From contig BFEA01000279.1 in the NCBI GenBank assembly GCA_003427395.1, positions 1,775,927 to 1,812,053 of the forward strand: a DNA stretch of 36,127 bases, given 5' to 3'. Positions 11,371 to 22,920 of the stretch are shown here, piece after piece. The position numbers and the translations under genes were made by a program. Position 1 is the first letter of the stretch. Each line of letters starts with the position of its first letter. The DNA comes from Chara braunii. Its lineage: Eukaryota; Streptophyta; Charophyceae; Charales; Characeae. The notes under the pieces were generated by a model. That model searched no databases. It was not told the origin of the DNA and worked only from the letters and a program-made list of their open reading frames with translations.

Positions 11371-14011
11371 CTAGGCGTCGGCATACAATTCTCTTAGTGT
11401 GCTCGCTTTTCCGATTGGAACCCAGTACTCCACTTTGAATTGGTTGTAAGTTGGCGAATCTTCGTTCTTGTCAACTTCACTGCGAACCTGGCCAACCCAA
11501 AAAGGCACTCCTTGATACATGTCCTCGTCTGATGGTTGCATAATGACCAAACTGTCGACATGCACATCTTCGAAAGGATCAAACCTGGCCTTAGGCTTGT
11601 CCCTCTGAAGACCCACGAACAGAGGTTCTCTCTGTAATTCGGATGCATCCGAATCAGAGGAAGAACTCCTGTCTTCAACGACATGGGTGGCCTTTGGCCA
11701 GAATTCGGTGATGGGTGCCAAAGGCACCCCGTTGTCGATAATGTCCCCCTCGTGTTTCACGTGATCTTCCCAATACCGAAAAACCCTATCTATTCTATTC
11801 ACCTCTTCGTCTCGGAAAGTCATCCAAGTTTCTCTTTTTTTTTCATAGACTTCCAAAAACCTCTTCACACCCTCGAAACCGTTTTTGTAATCGTCGAGGA
11901 ACGCCGGTTGCACCAGCAGAGGATCGAAAGGTTGCTGCGGACCAGCGTAACCACCGTTGTCTGTTTGTTTGAACCAGTTAAGAGGACCTTCCTCGGGCAA
12001 CCACTTAGCGTCTGTGCAATACTCTTTATAGGACATGGCGGGATTATCACCTATCATGTAGAATTTTAGCAAATGAGGCTTCAAAATCCCTGTCATGCGC
12101 TTTGAAACATGCGGGTAAATAAAACCTCTCCAATTTGCTATCCAATCAAATAAAATACACCGCGGAGGAGTCTTATGAGACCGCTCTAGCAAAAGGAACA
12201 ACTCATCCATTGTGTAGGCATTATTGTCCTTGAGTTTCTTGGAGAAAACACTAAACGTGGCATCGACGTCAATGTGCGTGTGTCCAATTATCATAAAACC
12301 AATTTCTATTTCCTTGAAAATCCCGAACTTCACAAGAAGTGCTGCCAATGCGCAAATGAATTTATTCTTGTTTTGTCAGCTTGAATACGAAGAAACGGCG
12401 GTAGAGGTTTCCCACTGGATTGGATCTCCATAAGAGTCCGCATTGAACACGTCGCCGTACTGCTGGGGCCGTGTGTGTAGTAAGGAAAATATGTGTAAAC
12501 ATATATAGACGGATCCTGGCCATGGACCAAAACGGCCGTGAGACCAGTCTTCATCATCCTCTCATGGTGCAAGTCCTCGAGTAGTTAGCCTGTCCTATAT
12601 GCGGTATGGTAGTTTTCTTTTGATCCATGCCATCGATAATGATGCACAGACACTCGGACTGCCGCAAGATGGAATCCATTTTGCAGCGGCATTGTCCAGC
12701 CTGTGGTTGACTTGCAGCTCTTGATGTTTCCGCATCCTATCTTTGGATTTCTTACGGTCCCTCTCGTACTTCGACTTAGCAATGCACTGCTTGTAGAATA
12801 TACATTTTGCGCACTTCGTGAATGCGTTGGACATAGCTAGACTCACGTGCCAGAACTGCTTACTCCACATAACGTAGAAAGTCGACTCCGACACAACTTC
12901 CGAGTGACACATCAAAAGATCAGAGCGTTATGATTCGTAAATTGCTCGTTTTGTGAATGCCGCAGAAATCCTACGGCGAGGACGACAAACTCCGTTTTTC
13001 CCGACCATGTCATTCGGCATACTATCGGCGTGGTCGTCGATGAATCGTTTCAACAGTGCAAGCATCGTGACGACTTTTTCGGATGGTTTAGACAAGACCA
13101 AGTGCCCATGCTCCCTAACGACAACACCGTTATCGTACATCCTTTTGTAGACATAGAATGTGTTGCGAGAAATGTCGAGAATGTTACAGTATGCCTACAC
13201 GCACATCTTCCTTTTGCAATCTATAGGCCTGACCCGCTCAGCACCACCTCCTTTCCGTGAAACTTTTTGAGTAGAATGCCTCCCGCACCGGCCTGACATC
13301 TTCGGCTGTCAGTTCAGCGCAACACATCCGCCTACAACAGAGCATCCCTCGCACTGCCTGAAGTGACTTCATCCTGAGTTTGCCCATTGCTCGTCGATGC
13401 TGTGTCTTTTTAGCCGGTTCTCTGTTTGCCATAGAATAAGGTCTTCTTTCACCGGGCATAGGCGCAGGCAAAATGTACCGTATGTGGCGGTCCTCTTCGG
13501 AGAGACAGCGCGAGCTCTGACTATCTCGTGAATAGCGGTACTCAGTGATTTCATCCGTGGACGGTCCTTGACTCTCCTGGCACTGCGGAGGGGTAGACGA
13601 GGAAACCCTATCACCCCCATCGGCAACTCCCAAGGATGAACCAGCAGTAGTGCAGTTGTTCGCACTGTACACGTACTCCGTCCCACTATAACTACAGTCA
13701 CTGAGATTCCCCTCGGGTATGGAGCTCGACATCCCAGCGTCGATCATTTCAGAACATGCTGAAGAGACTCTGGATGTACAATCGACACTAAGAAACTGAC
13801 CCCCGCTTCCAGTGTTTATGTGGTCTTCGAGCACGTCACGACAGATGTACGAATGCGCGGTGGAGGTGGACAACTGTGTTCTCTTCCGTCGATGCTGAGT
13901 GTTTGAGTCACGTGACCGTTTTCCAGAGGAAGCACATGGCTCAAGTCGAGAAGAAGTACTATCGACACTGCTCGAAACTCCAACCCCCATAACCAATCCC
14001 TTCCCAGCCAA
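11371..14011 (-). pseudogene. DUF7869-type protein gene, broken by frameshifts and a stop
   Basis: Read from 14011 down to 11371, the family blocks appear in order. A Ser-rich N-terminus (14011-13400) leads to a Cys motif (CCRRMCC) with ELTAEDV.. near 13330-13270. Then comes AYCNILDISRNTFYVYKRMY after a TAG acceptor near 13195, then KRFIDDHADSMPND. An in-frame TAA at about 12928 precedes VSESTFYVMWSKQFW and FTKCAKC (zinc-binding-like). The block CIIIDGMDQKKTTIPH (about 12650-12605) is in a different frame, THGPSSTATC and PPFLRIQAD (12500-12375) in yet another. Finally NKNKF, LAALLVKFGIFKEIEIGF and GHTHIDVDATFSVFSKKL open a clean 325-codon end (12348-11371). DGMDQ and GHTH.D.D..FS are the family's signature blocks. 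The function of the family is unknown; it is often mobile-element-associated. Breaks at about 12700, 12590 and 12375 plus the stop make this a pseudogene or a badly assembled gene. The C-terminal part contains a perfect 18-bp palindrome in frame (SDSDASEL). Confidence 0.7.
11637..11654. repeat. Dispersed palindrome, perfect 18-bp copy in coding sequence
   Basis: ATTCGGATGCATCCGAAT is its own reverse complement. It lies inside the last open part of the DUF7869-type gene and encodes DSDASE on the minus strand. It is the first perfect copy from the left end. Confidence 0.95.
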
Positions 14012-14640
14012 TTCCTGCCGAAAACGTAACGGAAGGAAAACCGGCGTGGGAGGGAAGTCTTGATCGACCGTCGTCGTATCACACCAGTGAAGAATATGTT
14101 GAGAAGCGTTTCACTTTTCCCTGCGTGCAGAGCAATAGACGTTGACCCAAATCGCAGCCGAGACAGTTGTTGAACTTTGGCAATGATAAAGCGACAGAGA
14201 TGCGTCCGCTAGTTGCAGAGCACTATAGAGGGCAGCGCAACGAAACAAAAAGACGATGCATAGTCAGCCTTGAACCGGAAGACAAGCCTTGACCCGCACT
14301 GAATTTACATGTATGGTGTAGAAATGGCGGGCCCGCAAGTGTATAACATATTTTAGAGTCGGATGAATCCGACGCAATGACGCAGGCAAATATCGGACTT
14401 AACATTAGACGTGCACAGCCAGCTTTGAACCGTGCTACAAGCCTTGCCCGTCACCAATCAGACATGTTGTAGAAATTGCGGGTGCGCAAATATGTAACTG
14501 ATTTTAGAGTCGGATGAATCTGATACAATGATGAAGGTAAATGTTGGCAAGTCCGCATCGTTGCAGATTCTTATGTCGGATGCATCCGAGACACTTAAAT
14601 CCCCTGAGATTTAGACAATTGCAGCACACACCACCAGTGC
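14012..14640. repeat. Diverged tandem duplication (about 155-bp unit) with three palindrome copies
   Basis: The stretch starting at 14253 recurs at 14408 (shared GAACCG, CAAGCCTTG, TTTTAGAGTCGGATGAATC). Each copy carries the palindrome: perfect at 14359-14372, with one substitution at 14510-14523 (TCGGATGAATCTGA). A third perfect copy follows at 14576-14589 (TCGGATGCATCCGA). No gene was seen in 14100-14640. Confidence 0.8.
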
Positions 14641-16200
14641 GTCAAGTATGCAATGCTGAGCACCATCAGCACGCATACAGACGACGAAAGTGATCACGAG
14701 TCTTCCGCGTCGTAAGAAATTGACAACCTTCCCGCAGTGCCAAACAGTCGGCGGTCTGTGCTGTGGGGTGGCAAAAACACTCTTTGGGAACCCTCGCGGT
14801 CATGTTCATAAATTGTTGGCATAGCACCAGATGCTCACCAAACAGTTTCGAATGCCCTTGTAATGGACAAATCATATGATGCCTTACGATCAAGCAGTGG
14901 TTGATAGCTTGCCCGCTTTCCCGGTCTGGATCTTTGAGAGCAGAGTTTCGCACTCCACCGTGAGATCCATATCGGAGAAGAGGACCTGCTACCCTGCCGC
15001 TGTTAACTGTAGTCATCATAAGGGAGTCTATGACGCGAGAACCCCAAAATGAGTAATCGTGGGGGAATATCGCGNCCGCATGACAAACTTTTTGGCGTAG
15101 CACCAGATGCTCACCGACCAGTTCNGAATGTCGGTTGTATCGACACACCATATGATGTTTTACAAGCAAGCAGTGGTCGTTTGCTGGCCCCCCTCTGCGG
15201 TGTGGATCTTTGAGAGCAGATTTGACGCAATCCACCGTTAGACCCACATCGGAGAGGCGGACCTGCCATCATGTCGCTGTTCACTGTAATCACCATGTGG
15301 GAGTCGACAACGCAATGACCCAACGATGTTCCAATCGGGAAGTGTTTTTGTGTACTGTGCAGGTGGTAATCATCGGCGCGTATGAAGCGTATTGAGGGAA
15401 AGAGGAGATTCTTCTAGCATGGGACGAGGGAAACAGTTGACTTATTCGGTGACGAGAAGGAACAAGCTTGAGCGGTCTGCAACTTTGAATGCCAAGCACC
15501 ATCAGCACGCATACAGACGACGGAAGCGATCACGAGTCTTACGCGTCGTACGAAATTGACAACCTTCCCGCAGTGCCAAACAGTCGGCGGCCTGTGCTTT
15601 CGAGTGGCAAAAGCACTCTTAGGGAACCTTGCGGTCGTGTTCGGAAATTGTTGGCGTAGCACCAGATGCTTACCGAACAGTTTTGAATGCCGATCTAATG
15701 GACAGATCATATGATGCCTTACGATCAAGCAGTGGTTGATAGGTGACCCCCTTTCCCGGTCTGGATCTTTGAGAGCAGAGTTTCGCACTCTGCCGCAAGA
15801 TCCATATCGGAGAAGGGGACCGACTACCCTGCCGCTGTTTGCTGTAGTCATCATGAGGGAGTCCATGATGCGAGAACCCCAAAATGAGCAATCGCGGGGG
15901 AATATCGCGGCCACATGACGAACTTGTTGGCGTAGCACCAGATGCTCACCAATCAGTTCTGAACGTCGGTTGTATCGACACATCATATGATATTTTACAA
16001 GCAAGCAGTGGTCGATTGCTGGCCCCCCTCTGCGGTGTGGATCTTTGAGAACATATTTGACGCAATCCACCGTTAGACCCACATCGGAGAGGCGGACCTG
16101 CCATCATGCCGCTGTTCACTGTAATCATCATGTGGGAGTCGACAACGCAATGACCCCACGATGTTCTAATCGGGAAGTGTTTTTTGTGTTATGTGCAGGT
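14640..16200. repeat. Segmental duplication, about 840-bp offset, with nested internal repeats
   Basis: About 700 bp (14645-15345) recurs at about 15490-16180 with high identity. Within each copy a diverged module of about 130 bp occurs twice, giving four copies near 14817, 15098, 15655 and 15932, each beginning GTAGCACCAGATGCT(C/T)ACC. Single N bases occur at 15075 and 15125. The right ends differ: the second copy runs into a palindrome copy (16249) where the first has only an eroded equivalent near 15485. Confidence 0.9.
14666..16082 (-). CDS. Hypothetical repeat protein frames in the segmental duplication
   Basis: Minus-strand frames 16082-15414 (222 codons) and 15247-14666 (193 codons) share nearly the same protein. 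Each carries two diverged modules of the form ALKDP.R..G, then HCL.V..HM.C, then L.GEHLVLRQ. The module is recognisable in all four DNA copies and stays open in this frame, although the copies differ at many bases. No known domain was recognised. A frame kept open across four diverged copies weakly argues for past or present coding. Without a start, splice sites or a homologue this remains uncertain. Confidence 0.3.
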
Positions 16201-16248
16201 GCTGATCATTCAGTGACGAGGAGGAACAAGCTCGAGCGGCCTGAGACT

Positions 16249-16747
16249 TCGGATGGATCCAAGACACAAGATGACATGCCGGACAAGGTGTCTAGGGAAA
16301 CAGACGATTTTTCGGGGATGAGAACGAAAACGCTTGCGCAGCCGGCGACTTCGGATGAATCCGAGACACAAGATGTCATCGTGGACATGCATGATTGCAG
16401 CCTCGGTCGGCGTCGGTCACGTCACTTTCTGCCATGCAGCGGCTGTTGCACAGAGGGTCACAGACACGGGCACCACATTTCATGGCGTCCTATCTGAAAA
16501 CCATCGCGGACAATTACGAAACATGGCAGTGCCAGATGATCTAGAGGGCGGTGGACTGTTTGGAAGCCTCGCTTGCCTCGAAGGCGTGCAAGAAAATAAA
16601 CTCGACGGTGTGCAGTTATCGAGTCGCACATACCGAATCCGACGGGTTGTTGTTTGGCCAAGGATCGTCCTTGGGGAACCCTTCATGCATCGCGTTCAAC
16701 GTTGGGTGCACCCGCATGTATCTGATTGATGATTCGGATGAATCCGA
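16249..16747. repeat. Palindrome cluster B with a local tandem duplication
   Basis: The sequence around 16249-16290 (GACTTCGGATGGATCCAAGACAC) is duplicated at 16349-16390 (palindrome with GA centre), an offset of about 100 bp. Copies: 16249-16262 (TCGGATGGATCCAA, one substitution), 16351-16364 (perfect) and 16734-16747 (perfect, extended to TTCGGATGAATCCGAA). All three are followed by a purine-rich GACAC or AACAC context, as at 14576. Confidence 0.9.
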
Positions 16748-16823
16748 AACACTTATAGAATGTCACCTTCACAAGCTTGAAGTGCTAGTTCAAATGCCAC
16801 AACGCCGGTGTCAACTTTAGTCG

Positions 16824-17185
16824 TCACAAGGGAGTCTCCTTTTCCCTTAAACACAAGGTCTGACCACACGTCCGTATTTTGTGACATACGGGCTTTCCTG
16901 CAGACGAGGTCGTGAACGGAAGCCATGCATAGCATTCATAGATGATCCATACACATGGATCTGCGGCTCGTCGACTGTTGCGTTCTCCGAAAACACGGAC
17001 ATGTATTTCATCCTCACAAACCCTCATTGTCGTGCTAAGGAATTCCCTATACAATCACGTATTTCAGACACTTTCTTTTCCACATCATCCCACAATGACA
17101 GAAAAACTCTTACATGACTTGCTCTCACCAAGTCTGACCGCCCATCTACATCTGGGCAAGACATGACCGCCTTGGACTTGGATCC
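16824..17185 (-). other. Unrecognised stretch with short minus-strand open segments
   Basis: Minus-strand segments read SCPDVDGRSDLVRASH.. (about 17165-17040) and, in another frame, CEDEIHVRVFGERNSRRAAD (about 17025-16950). They look coding in composition but are short, are in different frames and match nothing I know. They may be downstream exons or decayed parts of the gene at 17186-18049. Confidence 0.2.
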
Positions 17186-18049
17186 CTAAAGCACCATCTC
17201 GTTGCGTGACACAAGCACAACTGCATCCACAAGTTTCCTACTTTTACTTAAAGAAGCCACACATAGCACTCCGGCGAAACGACATCCGTCATCCGTCAAC
17301 CGCACACAACAGTACGACAAAGCTTGTGGAGAAGTCCTTGGGCAACGGGGTGGGTAGTGTTCCAAGAATGAACAATGACGAGCGCAGTCCACCAACTCTT
17401 GCTTCTGCGAACTTCCCCATGTTCGTGGCGAAGATGTGATGTACTCGCAGTGGAGGCGACGTCTGAAGCTGGTACGGAAGCGGACCGGTTTACCCTTATC
17501 GTCCAGGGTCTTTCGATGGAGGACACCATCAGGCAGTGCAATGAGGCTCCCGAACTCCAACATGTTGGCAAACTTGTAATGGCTTGCCCATGGGCAGAAA
17601 CGCTCCATCGCCTTCCAGTCATTTTCGTTCCATTCGTCGAGATGTCGATTCAAGTAAGGGACGACGGTCGTCCATGGGTCGTCCTCGAAGTCGTCCTCGG
17701 TTGCATCGTCGATCCACGTTTGACCGTCATGATGCCGCAACGATCTCGCACAAGGATGAAAGGGTTTCGCTAAGCGCATGTGCTTCTCGGGTGTCATGGC
17801 GATGCTTGTCGAAGGACTGGACGACATTAAACTCCCTACACAACACGAACACATGGATAGACATACGGAAGAGGAGACCGTCGTAAACAATGTCGGTGAA
17901 CGATAGTTTCCCCGATGAGGCCCACTCCCAGTTGTAACGCCCAACACTTTTTTATCGGCGAAGCCCTTACAGGAGGCCGTCAATCGGAAATCGTCCAAAA
18001 AATAGATCTTTCCACATCGCATTGCAAAGCCCTTACAGAAGGTCATCAA
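17186..18049 (-). CDS. Hypothetical protein, 287-codon open frame
   Basis: An uninterrupted minus-strand frame. The middle part is the most protein-like: DDATEDDFEDDPWTTVV, then YLNRHLDEWNENDWKAMERF, then CPWASHYKFANMLEFGSLIALP, acidic then Trp/aromatic-rich and amphipathic. The first 80 codons and last 90 look less constrained, and an overlapping frame (17622-17296) is also open, so the true exon may be only about 17760-17470. No domain recognised. A short tandem repeat (17958 and 18024, offset 66 bp) lies at its 5' edge. Confidence 0.35.
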   Translation of the reverse strand: MMTFCKGFAMRCGKIYFLDDFRLTASCKGFADKKVLGVTTGSGPHRGNYRSPTLFTTVSSSVCLSMCSCCVGSLMSSSPSTSIAMTPEKHMRLAKPFHPCARSLRHHDGQTWIDDATEDDFEDDPWTTVVPYLNRHLDEWNENDWKAMERFCPWASHYKFANMLEFGSLIALPDGVLHRKTLDDKGKPVRFRTSFRRRLHCEYITSSPRTWGSSQKQELVDCARHCSFLEHYPPRCPRTSPQALSYCCVRLTDDGCRFAGVLCVASLSKSRKLVDAVVLVSRNEMVL

Positions 18050-18388
18050 TCAGAAGTTCACCAAGCCAATGGAGTGTTTTCTAAAAGTCATGCAGGGACC
18101 CGTTCCAGAGCACATGCGGGATTTCCTAAAATTATCAAAACCCACGCCGTAAAGCACATTGAGACGGACAGAACAATCGGACGACCCTCGCCGCCGTGTG
18201 CAAAACATCCGTTTCTGTATTTCTGGGGGACGAATGGGACAGCACACTGACGCCGGACAACCACATTACACCGACTCATCTACAGAAGACGTTTCGCACA
18301 GTCGACATAACAAGTACTTTTCGCAGAGCCATGAAAGCACAAACTCTACCTACCACGGTCATTCTGAATACGAGTTGAACAGAAGTGC

Positions 18389-18594
18389 ACGACAGAAGCT
18401 CATCCAAGCCTACCGCCCCGCCTCGGATCCGAGGTTCGGATCAATCCGAGCCACCCGCCAACAAAAGTCCTAGACAGAAGCTCATCCAAGCCTACCAATC
18501 CGTGGTTCGGATCAATCCGAGCAACCGCCCCGGAAAGATAGATATTAAATGGGATGTCGTGCGACCATCTGTGGCTCGGATTAATCCGAGCCAC
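18389..18594. repeat. 82-bp tandem duplication carrying palindromes, plus a 24-bp perfect palindrome
   Basis: GACAGAAGCTCATCCAAGCC occurs at 18391 and 18473. Each copy leads into TTCGGATCAATCCGAG (14-bp cores 18436-18449 and 18507-18520). The third copy, core 18576-18589, is embedded in a 24-bp perfect inverted repeat (18571-18594; half-site GTGGCTCGGATT). Confidence 0.95.
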
Positions 18595-19656
18595 CGCCCA
18601 GCGACCTCGCCTCACTCGGAGGGATGTGGCAGAAGGATGAGACACCCCTGGAATCGAAGGCGGAGCCAGTAGGAAGCAACACGTCCTTTGGGATGTTTGC
18701 ATTACTACCCCATGTGCAAAAAAACATCTCAGACAAAAGCCAAGAGTGCCATCCCCGATTCATGAGACCCGCGTGCGCGATGTGGCAGGCAAATCAGACT
18801 CTACTGCTGTCGAGCTATGAGGTTCGGATTAATCTGGACCACAACATACGGTTTCAGTCAGGCGGTACCCAGACGTCCTGCAAAATGTTCACATTTCGCC
18901 ACTCGGAAGGAAAAATCAACAACAAATGCCAAGAGTGCCCACCTTCGGTTATTGTATGTTGCATTCAGGACGCGTGGCGTGTGCCGCCATTTTCCTTTCC
19001 CGATGAGACCTTCCGTCACTGGGCGTGATACTCACCTCGGGACTCCCGATGCGATGAGGGATGTGGTTCGGATTGATCCGAGCTACATCACATGTTTAGG
19101 AGTGACGCGGACCTAATAAGTCCTCTGTGAGTGTTGCACTACCCAATGCGGCGTGTGGGGAACACTAACAAAAGCCACGACTGCCATCCTTCATTCGTCT
19201 GTGGTTGTGGTTCGGATTCATCCGAGCTACAAACGAAGGCAAAAGCAGATGGGGAGCTGTCGGAGTCATGATTTGTGGAGATGTTTACTTCGAAAGCGAT
19301 CCCCTGTGGCGTCGTTGTCCCTTCCCCTGAGACATCAGAGGGATGCGGTTCCCGTTGAGACTTCCCACGAGCCAAGGGTTGTGGTTCGGATTCATCCGAA
19401 CTACATCACACGTTCCATGGTGAGGCGAACAAAAACGTCCAGCCTGAGAATTGCATAACCCCTCGTGGGAGACAAAGAACACCGACAAAAGTCATGAGTG
19501 GCGGGTTATCATGGACAGGGGGTCGCCTCAAAACTCTGGATGGGGGGACGTTGCGTGAAAACAATGGGTCGGATGTAAGGGGGGCATAGTCATCCAACCA
19601 CTGGCATCGCAAATGACATCTACTATTGCCTTCATCCCGAGCTCGGATGAATCCGA
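18436..19656. repeat. Palindrome cluster C: seven perfect copies in 1.2 kb
   Basis: Perfect TCGGAT-NN-ATCCGA cores at 18436 (centre CA), 18507 (CA), 18576 (TA), 19068 (TG), 19212 (TC), 19386 (TC) and 19643 (GA). A degenerate copy is at 18824 (TCGGATTAATCTGG). Several share a longer context, GTGGTTCGGAT...ATCCGA(A/G)CTACATCACA (19063 and 19381). No convincing gene occurs in 18050-20370; the short open stretches on both strands simply read through the repeats. Confidence 0.95.
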
Positions 19657-20375
19657 ACTCCATCCGGAACAAGTGGCACGAACAACACTCTCTCACCCCC
19701 GCTGCAATCCCGCGCACGCCTCCCTAAGCTGCTCTGGAAAACGAGGCTGCGATTAATTGGAATCAAAATGTGATCGGCGTGGATAAAGAGCTTATCGTTC
19801 CATGAGGTCATTGGTGCGTTCATTCAGCTCAGATTTTGAGACTGTAATCGTCGCGAGGATTGTCCACGTCAGAGTTCGCCCAAAACGAATCGTGGCGAGG
19901 GGACGGGCTGCCGCACAGGCGGCGGTGCTGTGACGTTTTCCTGTGGGCGTGACGGAACTTGTAAGCGCTAGTTCCATATCCAAAATGTTGCTGATGCGTG
20001 TCCGACGTCTCGCGCCCGGCTGCATGGCGGTTCCTCATTGCTAGCTGCGTGTGTGAGAACGGGTGATGAGGCAGGGAACGTTCAAGACAACAAGAAAAAG
20101 ATCCTGATGTCGTCCACAACCGCGATAGACATGTTCAATCACTGAGTCGATCAGAAATGAGCTCGAAGTTGGCCCTTGGCGGTGGGATGTCGCGGGATCG
20201 GCGGTAATCTGGGATGTTTTGGATTCGCCATGGGTATCCGTTGTGCGCAACGGGTCGTCGCTAAACGTTGTGGATGGGTGGCTTTGCCACTGTTGGCTGT
20301 GCGTGCGACACGGGCTATTCCTGTTGAAGGTGCGCGTTTGTCGTGAGGCTTCCAGCTATCGGGGACATGAGATGA

Positions 20376-20526
20376 TGTGATCAGCGCTGCGATAACAGAT
20401 CATCCGATAGACGTCAACACCGGAGATGGATGGACGGGATCTGAAAGTCGATCGACACGCGTTTTTCAGATGACGTCTCCGGTGTTGACGTCTGTCGAAT
20501 GACGTGTTATCGCAGCGGTGATCACA
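20376..20526. repeat. Hairpin with 51-bp arms
   Basis: The left arm 20376-20426 and right arm 20476-20526 are inverted copies with about five mismatches, separated by 49 bases. The inner arm ends are GTCAACACCGGAGA and its complement. It could be a small foldback element. No gene overlaps. Confidence 0.9.
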
Positions 20527-20623
20527 TATCAAAATCTTGAGGATGCCAGGGAGCAACGGCGATGAAACTTCGTCCACGCGTCAGATGCAGTCGTCGGAGG
20601 CGTCTGACAATCTTGATTGCGAA

Positions 20624-21215
20624 AGCCGCAAGCCATTTTGAATTCCAGACGTCATACGCAAGATGGTGACGTCAGCGTGTGTCACTGAAAGGGAACTTTC
20701 GTGGTTGTGAGCTGCGGACATCGTGGACTCAAGATCGCGCGCATGTCGACTCGTGCGTGATTGACGGAGCAGGCGGTGATGTAGAAGAAGACTCGCACGA
20801 CCGACTGCATTGCGATATCCTAAGTAGACAGGGGGAAGACGACCCGCGAGCCAGGGTCCAAGAAAGTGTACCAACAAGCGATGTTGAGGACGCCAAGACT
20901 CGCGGGCGATGCGACTTTCTCCACGCGTCAGATCTGGTCGTCGGAGGGCACCAAGACTCGAGGGCGATGTTGAAGACGCCAACAAGCGATGTTGAGGACG
21001 TCAACAAGCGATGTTAAGGGCCGCCAAGACTCGAGGGTGATGACTGTGAAAGCCGCGGCCATTGCCTGTCGCTGACGTCATGTGCAAGATAATGACGTCA
21101 GCGTCTGTCACTGCATGGGGTCTTCCGTGGTTTTGATCGGTGGGCGTCGTGCACTCAAGATCGTGCGCGCGTGATTGGCGGAGCAGGTGGTGGCAGAGAA
21201 CAAGACTTGCACGGT
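20624..21215. repeat. Diverged direct repeats, about 424-bp offset, with short internal repeats
   Basis: The block 20624-20800 recurs at about 21047-21215 (shared AAGAT.(G/A)TGACGTCAGCGT.TGTCACTG and CACTCAAGATCG-like or GACTCAAGATCG-like segments). Between them AACAAGCGATGTT and AAGACTCG(A/C)GGG(C/T)GATG recur several times (20875-21042). No gene recognised. Confidence 0.8.
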
Positions 21216-21770
21216 CGAAGGAGCGGAAGGGCAACGGGAAGAGGTGGGGGCTTGAAATGGTGAAAGGGTCGAGCAGGGAGATGGGCTTCTTACTGACCTG
21301 CGAGTCGACAAATGCCTCTAGCCGACACAAGAAGAGCACAGCGCAAACGGGACGACGCGCAAGGTCTACAGTCGCGTGACGTTTTCGTTAGCGCCCCCCG
21401 CTATCGACGATTGCTGGAAGAACGAGGGTCTGGATGCGCAAGGGGCCTGCGATATGATGCCGGCGACTTCGAGCGATGGCGGACGCGTCGCAAAGGCAGC
21501 ACACGGAAGAAATGACACCAGCGAATGGAAGGTGTGACAGCCACCCCCGTTTGTTTGGTGCCCGACAGGAGAAGAGTAAGTGCAGTGAGTGGGGCTTGAG
21601 GGGCCCTTCAGCTGCCCACCGAAGGGTCAGTAACGGCGGACTGCCGCGTCGGGGGCTGTGACATCAGGCGGTCCCTTTTTTGACGGACCGTCCTCACGAA
21701 ATCGCCCGATCCGAAACCGTCGCGGGAGGGCGGGCCGTGATTTCGAGAGGACTGGCCTTTTCTCACCGTG

Positions 21771-21931
21771 CTATCGACGGCTCCAACGCATCATCTGGCG
21801 CAAATTTTCCCTCCCACTTTTGATTATCGGGCCCTGCGCGGATTTTACCGTGATATCGACGGTTCCACGCATCATCCAGCGTGACTTTTCCCGCCCACTT
21901 TCGTTTTTTGGGCCCCGCGCGGATGTATCCG
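21771..21931. repeat. Diverged 82-bp direct repeat ending in a palindrome-like site
   Basis: TATCGACGG.TCCA.CGCATCATC followed by GGGCCC(T/C)GCGCGGAT occurs at 21771-21845 and again at 21852-21925. The second ends in CGGATGTATCCG (21920-21931), a palindrome lacking only the outer T/A of the dispersed motif. The open stretch over this region (21658-22194 plus) is probably not coding. Confidence 0.75.
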
Positions 21932-22321
21932 CCATTCGAATGACGGTGGCGCCATTTCGCGAATTTGCAGGTGGGATTGCAATCGTCCGAAGCAGCAGGC
22001 AATCGCAGGTGTCGCCAACCCTCACGGCCGAAAATGCCCGTCGCCCGCGCTTGCCAGCGACACAGCCATCTCGTCGCCGTCTCCCCCGTCGTCTACCTCG
22101 CTTCTCTCTCTCTCCCACGTCGCCATATCGCTCGCCTCGCCATCTCCTTCGCGTCGCAATCTCCCACGTCTCCATTCGCGGTTTTGCCCTCTGACGCGTC
22201 GGCTCCTCCCTTTTCGCGCGTCGCGACACATGTCGTCGTATTGCGGTTTGAGATCATCAACCAAGTCGCCGGGGCCATTGTTTCCAACAACAATTGTAAA
22301 TCAAGGAAAGGAAGGAAAAGG

Positions 22322-22369
22322 TGTCTCTCTGTCTCACCCCCCCTCTCTCTCTCTCTATTTGGCTCTGTC

Positions 22370-22454
<85 letters not shown>

Positions 22455-22920
22455 NNNNNNNNNNNNNNNNNNNNNNNNNNNNNNNNNNNNNNNNNNNNNN
22501 NNNNNNNNNNNNNNNNNNNNNNNNNNNNNNNNNNNNNNNNNNNNNNNNNNNNNNNNNNNNNNNNNNNNNNNNNNNNNNNNNNNNNNNNNNNNNNNNNNNN
22601 NNNNNNNNNNNNNNNNNNNNNNNNNNNNNNNNNNNNNNNNNNNNNNNNNNNNNNNNNNNNNNNNNNNNNNNNNNNNNNNNNNNNNNNNNNNNNNNNNNNN
22701 NNNNNNNNNNNNNNNNNNNNNNNNNNNNNNNNNNNNNNNNNNNNNNNNNNNNNNNNNNNNNNNNNNNNNNNNNNNNNNNNNNNNNNNNNNNNNNNNNNNN
22801 NNNNNNNNNNNNNNNNNNNNNNNNNNNNNNNNNNNNNNNNNNNNNNTCTCTCTCCCTCTCTCTCTCTCTCCCTCCCTCTCTCTCTCTCTCTCAGTCTCTC
22901 TTTCTCTCGCCATCTCCACC
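22322..22920. repeat. Long (CT)n microsatellite containing an assembly gap
   Basis: (CT)n runs from about 22340 to 22454, N bases fill 22455-22846 (392 bases), and imperfect (CT)n resumes at 22847-22900. The true length of the repeat is unknown. Ser/Leu or Arg/Glu open frames over it are artefacts. Confidence 0.98.

Noticed and set aside
21658-22194. 178-codon plus-strand open stretch
   Set aside because: It crosses a diverged 82-bp direct repeat and pyrimidine-rich DNA, has no domain, and the opposite strand is equally open.
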